Source of the DNA: Thalassotalea sp. ND16A
GTDB taxonomy: Bacteria > Pseudomonadota > Gammaproteobacteria > Enterobacterales > Alteromonadaceae
DNA: 64,000 nucleotides
Direction of reading: 5' to 3'
Assembly: GCF_000764205.1 (NCBI RefSeq)
Contig: NZ_JQDZ01000012.1
Span: 89,527-153,526 of the forward strand
Positions 45,069 to 54,729 of the stretch are shown here, one piece after another. The notes under the pieces are model-generated. The model searched no databases, was not told the origin of the DNA, and was given only the letters and a program-made list of their open reading frames with translations. The first letter of the stretch is position 1. Every line of letters begins with the position of its first letter. Position numbers and translations under genes: made by a program.

Positions 45069-45512
45069 TTATTGCTCAACGTAAAATTTTTGTTCAAATT
45101 TTAAAGTATGCTCTTTGCCATTGTTATTAATTAAAATATTAAATCGAAAGAACTCATCATTCGGGTATTTCACCTGGGCGATATAATAAATGGCACTGCC
45201 TTCTTTTACTTCCATAAAATCCAACGGTATAGGCTGGCCAAGTAAATTGGTCGCCGTACCGGAAATACCAACAGACACTGCCGGTTTACCATCTTTAGAG
45301 CTATCTAACACCGAAATGTTGACAAAACCCCGGTAGCGGCTACGCTCAATGCCATAATTTTTGGCAATGTCGGGTTGTAAAATAGAGGTGGAAAGTCCGA
45401 TATAATGAACTTCCAGATCGGCAAATTTTTTCATATTTTCAGCAGCGACCATTTTGCTAACGCCGAGCAGCAAAATTATCAGTAACATGCTTTTAATCAG
45501 TAATTTAAACAT
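45069..45512 (-). CDS. DUF4426 family secreted protein
   Basis: 147 residues with a signal peptide (about 1-24) and a beta-rich mature part: FADLEVHYIGLSTSILQPDIAKNYGI, then SVGISGTATNLLGQPIPL. I recognise it as DUF4426, which is commonly found between rdgB and the yggT-proC cluster. Its function is unknown. Periplasmic. Confidence 0.85.
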   Translation of the reverse strand: MFKLLIKSMLLIILLLGVSKMVAAENMKKFADLEVHYIGLSTSILQPDIAKNYGIERSRYRGFVNISVLDSSKDGKPAVSVGISGTATNLLGQPIPLDFMEVKEGSAIYYIAQVKYPNDEFFRFNILINNNGKEHTLKFEQKFYVEQ

Positions 45513-45617
45513 ATAAGCCTCGCAACTAGGTTGTGCTCACAACTATTGTTAATTATAGACCGAAGTTTGCAAGAATATCTTCCAATACGGCAAAATGCGG
45601 TATCCATATGTCGATAT

Positions 45618-46166
45618 TTATAAATATGACCAAATCGGGATAAAGCTACCGATAAAAATATTGATTACATTTAACAGCACAAATGCCACTAGCACCGACA
45701 AATCAAGACCGCCTAAATTCGGCATGATACGGCGAATCGGGCGTAAAAATGGTTCGGTTAATTGATAAAATACCATTTGTGCTGGTGAACGTGACTGTAC
45801 CACCCAGCTCATTAATGCCATTACCAGCATCACTACAAATAGCAAGGTGCCACTTTGTTTGATCACAAATAACAAGCTAATAAATAATAACGACAGAATA
45901 TCAATAGTCTGGCCACCAATCATGGATAATGCCCAATACTTGGTGCATGCGACTAAAAAAGCAACCAGCAAGGTCGCCATGTCAATGCCCTTCAGGCCGG
46001 GGATTAAACGGCGAAACGGGATCACTGCCGGGTTTGTGGCTTTTACCACAAACTGGCTAAACGGGTTATAAAAATCGGCTCTTACGGCCTGTAACCAAAC
46101 CCTTAATACCAACAACATCAAATAGGCATCAAAAACAAAGTTTAGTAAATAGACAATCGCTTCCAT
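45618..46166 (-). CDS. yggT: YggT family membrane protein
   Basis: 182 residues from ATG 46164-46166, chosen because MEAIVYLLNFVFDAYLMLLVLRVWLQ is the family start. Two copies of the YGGT unit: NPFSQFVVKATNPAVIPFRRLIPG and FYQLTEPFLRPIRRIMPNLGGLD, with about five membrane helices. YggT proteins are linked to osmotic stress and envelope integrity; the exact role is not settled. It follows proC. Confidence 0.9.
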   Translation of the reverse strand: MEAIVYLLNFVFDAYLMLLVLRVWLQAVRADFYNPFSQFVVKATNPAVIPFRRLIPGLKGIDMATLLVAFLVACTKYWALSMIGGQTIDILSLLFISLLFVIKQSGTLLFVVMLVMALMSWVVQSRSPAQMVFYQLTEPFLRPIRRIMPNLGGLDLSVLVAFVLLNVINIFIGSFIPIWSYL

Positions 46167-46250
46167 GAATACTCCATACAAAAGCAGTTAAATTTAAATC
46201 GTTAATCTTATTAAAACAATCATATACCAAGATAGACTGTCAGGTGGAAA

Positions 46251-47066
46251 CTAATTGTTACTGGTTGTAATTTCAATTGAACGAGCTTTTGCCGCATCCA
46301 TTGCCTGCGCCACCAGTTCACTCATATTGCCATCACTTAAAACATTTAATGCGGCTTGAGTTGTGCCGCCTTTCGACGTTACGTTTTCTCGTAGGGTGGC
46401 AATTGATTGTTCATTTTCAATAACCATTTGCGCGGCACCAGCGGCAGTTTGCTGTACTAATTGGCGCGCCGTTTGTTCACTAAAACCAAACGCTATCGCT
46501 TTATTTTGCATCGCTTCCATAAAGGCAAAAAAATACGCCGGACCGGAAGCGGAAACTGCCAGTAAGTTGTCAATTTCGGCTTCGGTTTGCAACCATAAAA
46601 CTTTGCCGATGCCAGTGAGTAATGAATTGGCAAATTCTTCATCAGCCTTGGTAATGCTGTTATTGGCAAAAACACCTGTCATCCCGAGCCCAAGCTGAGC
46701 TGGGGTATTTGGCATGCAACGAATAATGCTGGCATTATCGCCTAATTCTGATTGCATTTGTGCCAGGCTGATGCCTGCGGCAACAGAGATGAAACATTTA
46801 TCAGCAATATCAATTTGCTGAGCTATTTCAGCACAAACCTGCTTGATAAAATGCGGTTTTACTCCTAAGACAATGACATCGGCAAATTTGGCGGCAACAA
46901 TATTATCGCTAGAATGCAATACGCCATATTGCTCAGCCAGGGCTTCACGTTTAGCCGCGCTGGGATTACTCACCATAATGTCGTTGGCATTAAACCCCTG
47001 GTTTACCATGCCCGCCAAAATGGCGCCGTTCATATTACCAGCGCCAATAAATGCGACTTTTTTCAT
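46251..47066 (-). CDS. proC: Pyrroline-5-carboxylate reductase ProC
   Basis: 271 residues. It makes proline from pyrroline-5-carboxylate using NAD(P)H. It starts with the dinucleotide-binding motif VAFIGAGNMNGAIL and ends with the family's VTSKGGTTQAAL block. The ATG at 47066 fits the family start and has AGGA seven bases upstream; a TTG at 47087 would add seven residues. It lies in the yggS-proC-yggT cluster. Confidence 0.95.
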   Translation of the reverse strand: MKKVAFIGAGNMNGAILAGMVNQGFNANDIMVSNPSAAKREALAEQYGVLHSSDNIVAAKFADVIVLGVKPHFIKQVCAEIAQQIDIADKCFISVAAGISLAQMQSELGDNASIIRCMPNTPAQLGLGMTGVFANNSITKADEEFANSLLTGIGKVLWLQTEAEIDNLLAVSASGPAYFFAFMEAMQNKAIAFGFSEQTARQLVQQTAAGAAQMVIENEQSIATLRENVTSKGGTTQAALNVLSDGNMSELVAQAMDAAKARSIEITTSNN

Positions 47067-47145
47067 AGAAAATCCTGTATCAGTCAACCGTTGTTCTTAT
47101 TATAAAGATAGCGGTTACTCGTTAGTATGTTTTAGTTTAGTAAGA

Positions 47146-47280
47146 AGGTTGCTGGCTTCTGGCAACTAGCTACTTGCAGTCCGCGTTTTCTCAGAGTAAG
47201 GTTTGAATTTACACTATTGTTAGTGAATTCAACATACTGCCCGTTGCCCGTTGCCTTACTGCTTGTACCTTGTACACCTA
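47146..47280. repeat. Heptamer-bearing element behind yggS
   Basis: Contains CTAGCTACTTGCAGTCCGCG (about 47168-47185), a hairpin GTTTGAATTTACACTA/TAGTGAATTCAAC, CCCGTTG repeats, CTTGTACC repeats and CTAG. The yggS TAG stop (47278-47280) is its last CTA. Same order as the napC and S9-peptidase elements. Confidence 0.88.
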
Positions 47281-47964
47281 GCTCCTCGCCCCAAATATCG
47301 CCGTACCAACCCGGATCATGGTACTTCCACATTCAATCGCGATGTCCATGTCATTACTCATTCCCATCGATAGGGTGTCTACACTAGGATATTGGTGCGA
47401 TAATTGATTAAACAAGGTTTGCATTTGACGAAAACTGTCGCGGGCGGCAATTTTGTCTTTTGTCTTTTCCGGGATCGCCATCAAGCCGCGCAAGCATAAA
47501 TTTTCACAGTTGTTGATAAATTCAGCTAACTTTGCAACTTCGGTCACCGCAACGCCTGATTTGCTTTGCTCGCCGCTAATATTCACTTGTAAACAAACGT
47601 TTAGCGGGGTAATGTTAATATCACGTTGCTGATTCAGGCGCTTGGCAATTTTTTCCCGGTCTACAGAGTGGACCCAGGTGACATTATTTGCAATCAGTTT
47701 GGTTTTGTTGGCTTGCAGCGGGCCGATAAAATGCCAGGTGATATCAGTTAATTCGGCAAGTTGCTGCACTTTTTCAACAGTTTCCTGCACGTAATTCTCA
47801 CCAAAATGGCGTTGTCCGGCAGCATAAGCCTGCTGAATTAAACTGATGGGTTTTGTTTTGCTTACAGCCAATAAGCTCACTTTAGAAGTTGAACTTGTTG
47901 TTTTACTACTGGCAGCTATAATTTGGTTGTTAACTAACCGCAGATTGTCAGCGATATTAATCAT
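47278..47964 (-). CDS. yggS: PLP homeostasis protein YggS
   Basis: 228 residues of the alanine-racemase-like PLP-binding fold. It carries pyridoxal phosphate and keeps its free level in balance. The PLP lysine is in LLAVSKTKP, and later blocks are HFIGPLQANK, VNISGEQSKSG and SMGMSNDMDIAIECGSTMIRVG. Its C-terminal RS and stop arise from the CTAG heptamer region. Its start faces pilT. Confidence 0.93.
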   Translation of the reverse strand: MINIADNLRLVNNQIIAASSKTTSSTSKVSLLAVSKTKPISLIQQAYAAGQRHFGENYVQETVEKVQQLAELTDITWHFIGPLQANKTKLIANNVTWVHSVDREKIAKRLNQQRDINITPLNVCLQVNISGEQSKSGVAVTEVAKLAEFINNCENLCLRGLMAIPEKTKDKIAARDSFRQMQTLFNQLSHQYPSVDTLSMGMSNDMDIAIECGSTMIRVGTAIFGARS

Positions 47965-48002
47965 ATATTTTATTTCTATAATAATAATAAATTAGGGGTT
48001 TT

Positions 48003-49046
48003 ATGGATATTACCGAACTTTTAGCATTTAGTGTTGAACACAATGCTTCCGATTTACATTTATCAACCGGTATGCCACCGGCCATTCGAGTCGACGGTGA
48101 CATACGTAAGGTTAACATCCCGCCATTAGAAGACAAAGACGTTAACGCATTAGTCTATGATATTATGACTGACAGGCAACGTAAAGATTACGAAGAATAT
48201 CTGGAAGTGGATTTTTCTTTTGAAGTGCCAAACCTGGCACGGTTCAGGGTTAACGCGTTTAACCAAAACCGTGGCCCTGCGGCGGTGTTTCGTACCATTC
48301 CAAGTAAAATTTTATCGCTGGACGAATTAGGTTGTCCAGATATTTTCCGGCAAATTTCTGATTTACCGCGCGGTTTGGTGTTAGTTACCGGCCCTACCGG
48401 CTCGGGTAAATCAACTACCTTGGCCGCCATGGTTGATTACATTAACGACTCCAAGCGTGATCATATCTTAACCATTGAAGATCCCATCGAGTTTGTCCAC
48501 GACAATAAACAATGCTTAATTAACCAGCGTGAAGTTCATCGTGATACGTTAAGTTTTAATGCGGCACTACGTTCCGCGCTTCGTGAAGACCCCGACGTGA
48601 TTCTTGTTGGTGAAATGCGTGATTTAGAAACCATTCGCCTTGCCATGACCGCCGCCGAAACCGGTCACTTGGTATTCGGTACATTGCATACCACTTCGGC
48701 GCCGAAAACCATTGACCGTATCGTTGATGTATTTCCGGGTGAAGAAAAAGACATGGTACGTTCTATGTTGTCAGAATCATTGCGTGCGGTTATTTCACAA
48801 ACCTTGATCAAGAAAGTCGGTGGCGGTCGTGTGGCTGCTCACGAAATTATGATCGGCGTGCCGGCAATTCGAAACCTGATCCGTGAAGATAAAATTGCGC
48901 AAATGTACTCAGCCATTCAAACCGGTATGTCACATGGCATGCAAACCATGGATCAATGTTTACAGAACTTGCTAAGCCGGGGCGTCATTACTCGTGAAGA
49001 TGCTCTGCAAAAAGCGGCCGATAAAAATCAGTTCAAGGTTTACTAA
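48003..49046 (+). CDS. pilT: Twitching-motility retraction ATPase PilT
   Basis: 347 residues. Hexameric ATPase that retracts type IV pili. Walker A GPTGSGKST (about 128-136), Asp box, Walker B DVILVGEMRD, His box HLVFGTLHTTSA, and the C-terminal AIRNLIREDK which is required for retraction. It is divergent from yggS and 14 bp ahead of pilU, as in many gammaproteobacteria. Confidence 0.97.
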   Translation: MDITELLAFSVEHNASDLHLSTGMPPAIRVDGDIRKVNIPPLEDKDVNALVYDIMTDRQRKDYEEYLEVDFSFEVPNLARFRVNAFNQNRGPAAVFRTIPSKILSLDELGCPDIFRQISDLPRGLVLVTGPTGSGKSTTLAAMVDYINDSKRDHILTIEDPIEFVHDNKQCLINQREVHRDTLSFNAALRSALREDPDVILVGEMRDLETIRLAMTAAETGHLVFGTLHTTSAPKTIDRIVDVFPGEEKDMVRSMLSESLRAVISQTLIKKVGGGRVAAHEIMIGVPAIRNLIREDKIAQMYSAIQTGMSHGMQTMDQCLQNLLSRGVITREDALQKAADKNQFKVY

Positions 49047-49060
49047 ACTAAGGTTTTATA

Positions 49061-50167
49061 ATGTATTTACATGAATTATTAAAATCCATGGTGCAAGCCG
49101 ATGCGTCTGATTTATTTATTACCGTAAATCTTTCACCGAGTGCAAAAATTAATGGTGAATTGCAGCCGGTTGATGACAAAGTACTCGCCTTTGATGATGC
49201 TTTAGAACTGGTCGAAAGTTCGATGACCGAGAAGCAAAAAAAAGAATTTACCGACAGCAAAGAATGTAACTACGCCCTTTCGCTAGAGGATATTGGTCGT
49301 TTTCGTATTTCCGCGTTTTGGCAACGAGAAATGCCCGGCATGGTAGTGCGGCGCATCGTCACTGACATTCCTGATACCGATAGACTAGGGCTGCCGCCGG
49401 TATTAAAAGATTTGGTGATGTCTAAACGTGGTTTATTGTTATTTGTTGGTGGTACGGGTACTGGTAAATCAACGTCCATGGCATCTTTAATTGGTTATCG
49501 TAACAAAAACGCTCGAGGCCACATTCTGACCATTGAAGATCCGGTGGAATTTGTCCATGACCATGGCAAGTCTATGATCACTCAACGTGAAGTGGGTTTG
49601 GATACCGAGTCGTTTGATGCGGCATTAAAAAGTTCCTTACGACAAGCACCCGATGTCATTCTCATTGGTGAGATTCGTTCGCAAGATATTATGGAACACG
49701 CGCTGAGTTTCGCTGAAACCGGGCATTTGTGTATTGCCACTTTACATGCCAACAATGCCAACCAGGCCATCGACCGTATTATGCATTTAGTACCGCCCGA
49801 CCAGCATGAAAAGCTGCAATTTGATTTAGCATTAAATCTACGCGGCATCGTTGCTCAGCAGTTAGTGCCAACGCGTGATGGCTCAGGTCGCAAAGCTGCA
49901 ATTGAAATTTTGATCAATTCACCTTATGTGTCAGAGTTGATCAAAAAAGGTGCGGTAGGAGATATCAAAGAAGTCATGGCAAAATCACGTGAGTTGGGCA
50001 TGCAAACGTTCGATCAGGCGTTGTTCGATTTATACGAAGGCGGTGAAATTAGTTACACCGATGCCTTGCATAATGCCGACTCACCTAACGATTTACGCTT
50101 AATGATTAAATTACGCAGTAACGATCAAGGCGGTGGTAGCGGCTTAAAAGGTGTTACCTTGGCTTAG
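49061..50167 (+). CDS. pilU: PilT-dependent retraction ATPase PilU
   Basis: 368 residues, paralogue of PilT with Walker A GGTGTGKST (about 127-135) and Walker B DVILIGEIRS. It supports PilT when strong retraction is needed. The C-terminus has a glycine-rich tail. It forms an operon with pilT and ends at a strong terminator (50193-50216). Confidence 0.96.
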   Translation: MYLHELLKSMVQADASDLFITVNLSPSAKINGELQPVDDKVLAFDDALELVESSMTEKQKKEFTDSKECNYALSLEDIGRFRISAFWQREMPGMVVRRIVTDIPDTDRLGLPPVLKDLVMSKRGLLLFVGGTGTGKSTSMASLIGYRNKNARGHILTIEDPVEFVHDHGKSMITQREVGLDTESFDAALKSSLRQAPDVILIGEIRSQDIMEHALSFAETGHLCIATLHANNANQAIDRIMHLVPPDQHEKLQFDLALNLRGIVAQQLVPTRDGSGRKAAIEILINSPYVSELIKKGAVGDIKEVMAKSRELGMQTFDQALFDLYEGGEISYTDALHNADSPNDLRLMIKLRSNDQGGGSGLKGVTLA

Positions 50168-50192
50168 TTTGTTAAAGTCTATTCTACTCCCT

Positions 50193-50216
50193 AAAGCGCC
50201 AGAGGCGCTTTTTTTG
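50193..50216 (+). terminator. pilTU terminator
   Basis: Stem AAAGCGCC/GGCGCTTT (50193-50200, 50204-50211) with a three-base loop and TTTTT. It is 25 bp behind pilU. The rest of the 50168-50478 gap holds a GGGTTTTTAACCTCGCG short repeat (about 50229-50245) and no gene that I trust. Confidence 0.9.
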
Positions 50217-50478
50217 TAACTGCTTGGAGGGTTTTTAACCTCGCGTAATTCAAGAATGTACTTATAGCCAGCAGGCAGAGCGCCTTGTTCGGCTGATTTT
50301 TTTGCACCGGGCTTGTACTCAAGCAGAAAGGTGAAAGTCTTGTCTGTAAATAAACCAAGGTTATCAACGACCTTCAAAAATGAATGTGTATATGTTGTTA
50401 AAAACCGCTATGTTATTGTAGCTTATTTACTCATTTTCAAACTACACTTAACTAAGGTTTGCAGCATGGGGTCATAAC

Positions 50479-50679
50479 ATGGGATTAAAGTGGATAGATT
50501 CATTAGAAATAGCGTTAGACTTAATTGAGCAGCACCCAGATGTGGACCCTAAGCAACTACATTTTACCGAACTGCGGCAGTGGGTGCTTGATTTAGAACG
50601 GTTTGACGATGAGCCTGGGCATTGTGGTGAAAGAATTCTTGAGGCCATTCAGCTTGCCTGGATGGAAGAAGCTGACTGA
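50479..50679 (+). CDS. iscX: Fe-S cluster assembly protein IscX
   Basis: 66 residues matching IscX: MGLKWIDSLEIALDLIEQ, PDVDPKQLHFTELRQWVLDLERFDDEP and EAIQLAWMEE. It binds IscS and modulates cluster building. The isc operon that normally precedes it is absent here; pilTU lies upstream instead, so this iscX must have its own promoter or be detached from isc. Confidence 0.95.
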   Translation: MGLKWIDSLEIALDLIEQHPDVDPKQLHFTELRQWVLDLERFDDEPGHCGERILEAIQLAWMEEAD

Positions 50680-50724
50680 TACCAATTTGATTAGGTATGA
50701 GCAGATATTTAGTCAAATTGGTAT
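50679..50724. repeat. ATACCAATTTGA inverted repeat behind iscX
   Basis: Arms ATACCAATTTGATTA (50679-50693) and TAGTCAAATTGGTAT (50710-50724) with a 16-base loop and no T-tract. Its left arm begins at the iscX stop. Similar half-words (TACCAATT) occur at 42843 and near 12391. Confidence 0.7.
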
Positions 50725-50849
50725 TATCTGTAAGCGCATATTAAAATAAAATTTAATATTATTAATGGTTATTATGTCTGCAAAAGTTTTTATGTGAATA
50801 ACTGTAATTGGGTTAGTAAGTTTTCAACAAAAACGGTAGAATGACCGAC

Positions 50850-50869
50850 AGTTGACGTATATGTCAACT
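50850..50869. promoter_or_regulatory. Palindromic operator-like site ahead of maeA
   Basis: AGTTGAC-GTATAT-GTCAACT, 7-bp arms with a 6-bp centre, ends 38 bp before the maeA ATG and is close to a TATAAC -10-like word (50871-50876). It could bind a dimeric regulator. The regulator is not known. Confidence 0.45.
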
Positions 50870-50907
50870 TTATAACTTATTTCAATTAGTCAACTTGCGG
50901 GCACTCC

Positions 50908-52602
50908 ATGGGTAACAAAAAACAAAAACATCCTTTATATATCCCTTATGCAGGGCCAACACTATTAGAAACGCCATTGTTAAATAAAGGCAGTGCGTTT
51001 AGTGCGCAAGAGCGCGTCAGTTTTAATTTAACGGGTCTACTCCCGCCTCGATTTGAAACCATCGAAGAGCAGGTAAATCGTGCCTACATGCAATACTCAA
51101 GTTTTCAAACGGCGTTAAATAAGCACATCTATTTGCGCAACATTCAAGATAAAAATGAAACCCTGTTTCATGCCCTCGTGCAAGCAAACCTTGAAGAGAT
51201 GATGCCGATCATATACACGCCCACAGTAGGCGATGCTTGTGAAAGGTTCTCTGATATTTATCGCAGTAACCGTGGCTTATTTATTTCTTATGCCGAACGT
51301 CACCAAATCGATGATATTTTGCACAATGCGACTAAGCAAAAAGTTAAAGTGATCGTAGTGACCGATGGCGAACGTATTTTAGGCTTAGGTGACCAGGGCA
51401 TCGGTGGCATGGGCATTCCAATTGGAAAGTTGTCTCTATATACCTCTTGTGGTGGTATCAGCCCCGCATATACCTTGCCAATTATGTTGGATGTGGGCAC
51501 TAATAATGAAAAATTATTAAATGATCCTATGTATATGGGCGCTCGTCATAAACGCATTAATCAACAAGAGTATAACGAATTTGTCGATTTATTCATCACC
51601 GCTGTCAAGCGTCGCTGGCCCAACATATTATTGCAATTCGAAGATTTTGCCCAACCTAATGCGATGCCGTTACTAGAGCGTTATCGTAACGAAATTTGTT
51701 GCTTTAATGATGACATTCAAGGCACCGCGTCCGTGACGGTAGGGACTCTGCTTGCGGCTTGTCGGGTAAAAGGCAAAAAACTGTCAGAGCAAAAAGTCGC
51801 TTTTGTTGGGGCCGGCTCAGCAGGTTGTGGTATTGCCGAACAGATCATCGCGCAAATGTGTAGTGAAGGTTTATCTGATGAGCAAGCTCGAAGCCAGGTA
51901 TATATGGTCGACAGGTACGGTCTGCTTACCCAGGGCATGAGTGATTTACGTGATTTCCAGCAAAAGCTGGTACATAGTGAGTCGGCAATTAATCAATGGA
52001 ACTGTAATGGTGAATATGCTTCATTACTGGAAGTGATGCAAAATGCTCAGCCTGATATTTTAATCGGTGTATCTGGTCAGCCAGGTTTATTTACTGAAGA
52101 GATCATCAAAGCGATGAAAGCCGGCACCGACAAGCCGATTATCTTTCCATTAAGCAATCCATCAAAACAAGTGGAGGCGACGCCTGAGCAAGTGATTAAC
52201 TGGACTGACGGGGAAGTAGTCATTGCTACCGGCAGCCCGTTTAAACCGATTGAGTATCAAGGCAAGACTTTCTCCATCGTACAATGTAATAATTCCTATA
52301 TTTTCCCAGGTATTGGTCTTGGTGTATTAGCGGCAAATATTAAACTTATCAGTGATGAAATGCTGATGGTTGCCAGTGAAACTTTAGCGGCAGCGTCACC
52401 ACTTGCCAATACGGGGGAGGGCGACTTATTGCCACCAATCACTGAGATTGCCGATATCAGTAAAAAAATTGCTTTCGCCATCGGTAAACTTGCCCAACAG
52501 CAAAACCTTGCCCTTGAAATCAGTGATGAGCAATTGCATACCAACATTGAACGAAATTTCTGGAAACCTAACTATCGTGCCTATAAACGGTCAACAATTT
52601 AG
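50908..52602 (+). CDS. maeA: NAD-dependent malic enzyme MaeA
   Basis: 564 residues, the size of E. coli MaeA (SfcA). It oxidatively decarboxylates malate to pyruvate. Visible blocks: [22 protein letters not shown] in the N-terminal part, [12 protein letters not shown] (metal site), the nucleotide motif [13 protein letters not shown] and ALSNPSKQ-type [15 protein letters not shown]. It sits between iscX and ndk, which are adjacent in most relatives. A degenerate heptamer array and a terminator follow. Confidence 0.95.
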   Translation: MGNKKQKHPLYIPYAGPTLLETPLLNKGSAFSAQERVSFNLTGLLPPRFETIEEQVNRAYMQYSSFQTALNKHIYLRNIQDKNETLFHALVQANLEEMMPIIYTPTVGDACERFSDIYRSNRGLFISYAERHQIDDILHNATKQKVKVIVVTDGERILGLGDQGIGGMGIPIGKLSLYTSCGGISPAYTLPIMLDVGTNNEKLLNDPMYMGARHKRINQQEYNEFVDLFITAVKRRWPNILLQFEDFAQPNAMPLLERYRNEICCFNDDIQGTASVTVGTLLAACRVKGKKLSEQKVAFVGAGSAGCGIAEQIIAQMCSEGLSDEQARSQVYMVDRYGLLTQGMSDLRDFQQKLVHSESAINQWNCNGEYASLLEVMQNAQPDILIGVSGQPGLFTEEIIKAMKAGTDKPIIFPLSNPSKQVEATPEQVINWTDGEVVIATGSPFKPIEYQGKTFSIVQCNNSYIFPGIGLGVLAANIKLISDEMLMVASETLAAASPLANTGEGDLLPPITEIADISKKIAFAIGKLAQQQNLALEISDEQLHTNIERNFWKPNYRAYKRSTI

Positions 52603-52611
52603 AGTCGTTTA

Positions 52612-52639
52612 GAAACGAGAAGCGATAGACGAAAAACGA
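52612..52639. repeat. Degenerate GAAACGA heptamer array behind maeA
   Basis: Four consecutive 7-mers GAAACGA, GAAGCGA, TAGACGA, AAAACGA, beginning ten bases behind the maeA TAG stop and 27 bp ahead of its terminator. Same place and period as the better arrays elsewhere, but diverged. Confidence 0.55.
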
Positions 52640-52665
52640 AATCCTACTAACGCTGCTTTAAATCA

Positions 52666-52694
52666 AAAAAACCGACGTAATAGTCGGTTTTTTT
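52666..52694 (+). terminator. maeA terminator
   Basis: Stem AACCGAC/GTCGGTT with a six-base loop GTAATA, A-tract before and TTTTTTT after. It separates maeA from ndk. Confidence 0.9.
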
Positions 52695-52803
52695 AATTGA
52701 TCGATGTTGTGAACAACAGAACGAAATTAATTAATGTAATTTGTTGTTAAATCCTCTATAATCGCGCCAATTTTTGACTATATAACTTTATTGAGGGCTT
52801 ATC

Positions 52804-53235
52804 ATGGCTATCGAACGTACTTTTTCTATCGTAAAACCAGACGCAGTTGCTAAAAACGTAATTGGTTCTATCTACAACCGTTTTGAATCAGCAGGTCTTA
52901 AAATCGTTGCTGCTAAAATGATCCACTTAAGCCGTGAAAAAGCTGAAGGTTTCTACGCAGAACACGCTGAGCGTCCTTTCTTTGGTGCTTTAGTTGATTT
53001 CATGACTTCTGGTCCAGTAATGGTACAAGTTTTAGAAGGCGAAAACGCTGTTCTTAAAAACCGTGAAATCATGGGCGCTACTAACCCAAGCGATGCATTA
53101 GCTGGTACCTTACGTCACGATTTCGCTGAGTCAATTGACGAAAATGCTTGTCACGGCAGTGACGCTTTAGAATCTGCTGCACGTGAAATTGCTTACTTTT
53201 TCTCAGACGAAGAAGTTTGTCCACGTACTCGTTAA
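52804..53235 (+). CDS. ndk: Nucleoside diphosphate kinase
   Basis: 143 residues, standard length. It transfers phosphate among nucleoside di- and triphosphates through a phospho-His. Motifs: [12 protein letters not shown], the active-site region [19 protein letters not shown], and [20 protein letters not shown] containing the catalytic His. A TATAAT box (52757-52762) lies upstream. It is followed by GTACAAG heptamers and a perfect terminator. Its codons look more optimised than the neighbours (many AAA, CGT, GGT), fitting high expression. Confidence 0.98.
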   Translation: MAIERTFSIVKPDAVAKNVIGSIYNRFESAGLKIVAAKMIHLSREKAEGFYAEHAERPFFGALVDFMTSGPVMVQVLEGENAVLKNREIMGATNPSDALAGTLRHDFAESIDENACHGSDALESAAREIAYFFSDEEVCPRTR

Positions 53236-53245
53236 TTTAACAACG

Positions 53246-53275
53246 AGATACAAGGTACGAGGTACAAGGTACAAG
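53246..53275. repeat. GTACAAG heptamer array behind ndk
   Basis: ATACAAG, GTACGAG, GTACAAG, GTACAAG in a row, starting about 10 bases behind the ndk stop. It is the reverse complement of the CTTGTAC class, so its polarity toward the gene is the same as in the minus-strand cases. Confidence 0.85.
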
Positions 53276-53301
53276 CTGCCATGGCCGATTGCCTGACAAT
53301 C

Positions 53302-53341
53302 AGAAAGGATTTTGTTTGCATGAACAAAATCCTTTCTTTGT
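53302..53341 (+). terminator. ndk terminator
   Basis: Perfect 15-bp stem AGAAAGGATTTTGTT (53302-53316) with its complement (53323-53337), six-base loop TGCATG, then TTGTATTTATT. Confidence 0.85.
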
Positions 53342-53463
53342 ATTTATTGTTTGCTATTGCACAAATGTAATTGTCGGTAACAAAACGATAACAAAGCAAA
53401 ATTGTGTCGCTTGCTTAAAAAGTGTACAATTTGCATCCTTAATTTAAGTGGAAGAGTGCTTAC

Positions 53464-54591
53464 ATGACCGACAATGCAGTTAAAAAGGTTAATTTATTAA
53501 ACTTTGATCATCAGATGATGCGCGATTTTTTTGCCGATATTGGCGAAAAACCATTTCGTGCCGATCAAATTATGAAATGGATTTACCATTTTGGTTATGA
53601 CGATTTTGAGCAAATGACCAACCTAAATAAAGCATTGAAGCAAAAGCTTGCTCGTTTATGTGAAATTAAAGCTCCTACGATTAAAGAAAAGCAGGTTTCT
53701 GAAGATGGCACCATTAAGTACGCGTTGTTACTTGAAGGCGGTCAGGAAGTCGAAACTGTTTGGATCCCAGAGAAAGAAAGAGCAACCTTGTGCGTATCTT
53801 CGCAAGTTGGTTGTGCGCTAGAGTGTACGTTTTGCGCAACTGCGCAGCAGGGCTTTAACCGTAACCTGGCGGTATCAGAAATTATCGGCCAAGTTTGGCG
53901 TGTTGCCAACGATATTGGCGCAACGCGAATTGCCGGCACACGACCTATCACCAACATAGTGATGATGGGCATGGGTGAGCCATTATTAAACATGAAAAAC
54001 CTGATCCCATCACTCGATACCTTTTTAAATGACTTAGGTTATGGTTTATCCAAACGTCGGGTAACGGTAAGTACATCTGGTGTGGTTCCTGCACTGGCGA
54101 TGCTTAAGGAAAAAATTGATTGTGCGTTAGCTATTTCTGTTCACGCTCCAGATAATGCATTACGTGATGTATTGGTTCCGATTAATAAAAAATACCCACT
54201 AGAAGATTTTTTAGCGGCAAGTCGCAACTATATTGATGGTTCGAAAGCGAATAAACAGGTAACCGTGGAATATGTGATGTTAGATCATGTTAATGACTCG
54301 ACCGAGCAAGCACATGAGCTGGCGAAAGTACTTGAGGGTACGCCAAGTAAAATTAACTTAATTCCGTTTAATCCATACCCAGGTTCACCGTACCAACGCC
54401 CGAGTAATTCGCGCATCGACAGGTTTGATAAAGTACTGCAAAGTTATGGGTTAACGGTAATTACCCGTCGCCCCCGTGGTGAAGATATTGATGCCGCTTG
54501 TGGGCAGCTTGCCGGTGATGTATTTGACCGAACCAAAAGAACGGCAAAAAATAAGCTGCAAGCTGAAGAATTATCGGTAAAAATGGTGTAA
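53464..54591 (+). CDS. rlmN: Dual-specificity rRNA/tRNA methyltransferase RlmN
   Basis: 375 residues. This radical SAM enzyme methylates C2 of A2503 in 23S rRNA and A37 in some tRNAs. The iron-sulfur ligands are in [19 protein letters not shown]. The second catalytic cysteine is in [11 protein letters not shown] near the C-terminus. It opens the rlmN-pilW-rodZ-ispG-hisS run. A hairpin (54604-54636) follows. Confidence 0.97.
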   Translation: MTDNAVKKVNLLNFDHQMMRDFFADIGEKPFRADQIMKWIYHFGYDDFEQMTNLNKALKQKLARLCEIKAPTIKEKQVSEDGTIKYALLLEGGQEVETVWIPEKERATLCVSSQVGCALECTFCATAQQGFNRNLAVSEIIGQVWRVANDIGATRIAGTRPITNIVMMGMGEPLLNMKNLIPSLDTFLNDLGYGLSKRRVTVSTSGVVPALAMLKEKIDCALAISVHAPDNALRDVLVPINKKYPLEDFLAASRNYIDGSKANKQVTVEYVMLDHVNDSTEQAHELAKVLEGTPSKINLIPFNPYPGSPYQRPSNSRIDRFDKVLQSYGLTVITRRPRGEDIDAACGQLAGDVFDRTKRTAKNKLQAEELSVKMV

Positions 54592-54603
54592 AGGCTTTTC
54601 TAT

Positions 54604-54636
54604 TAAGTTTTTTCGCACTGAGTGGGAAAAAACTTA
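54604..54636. terminator. Hairpin between rlmN and pilW
   Basis: AAGTTTTTTC (54605-54614) pairs with GAAAAAACTT (54626-54635) around an 11-base loop. There is no clear T-tract behind it, so termination may be partial. Confidence 0.5.
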
Positions 54637-54729
54637 GTAGACTTGGTATAAAGCTTTAAATACCGAGACAAAACGAGTAGAGTTTGTATTGGTATATAAA
54701 AACAATAATTACATCAATTGGACTGCCTC

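Noticed and set aside
50144..50377. Minus-strand open frame of 77 codons behind pilU
   Set aside because: It needs a TTG start, has no ribosome-binding site, runs through the pilU terminator and into pilU, and part of it is the short GGGTTTTTAACC repeat. At best it is a remnant.
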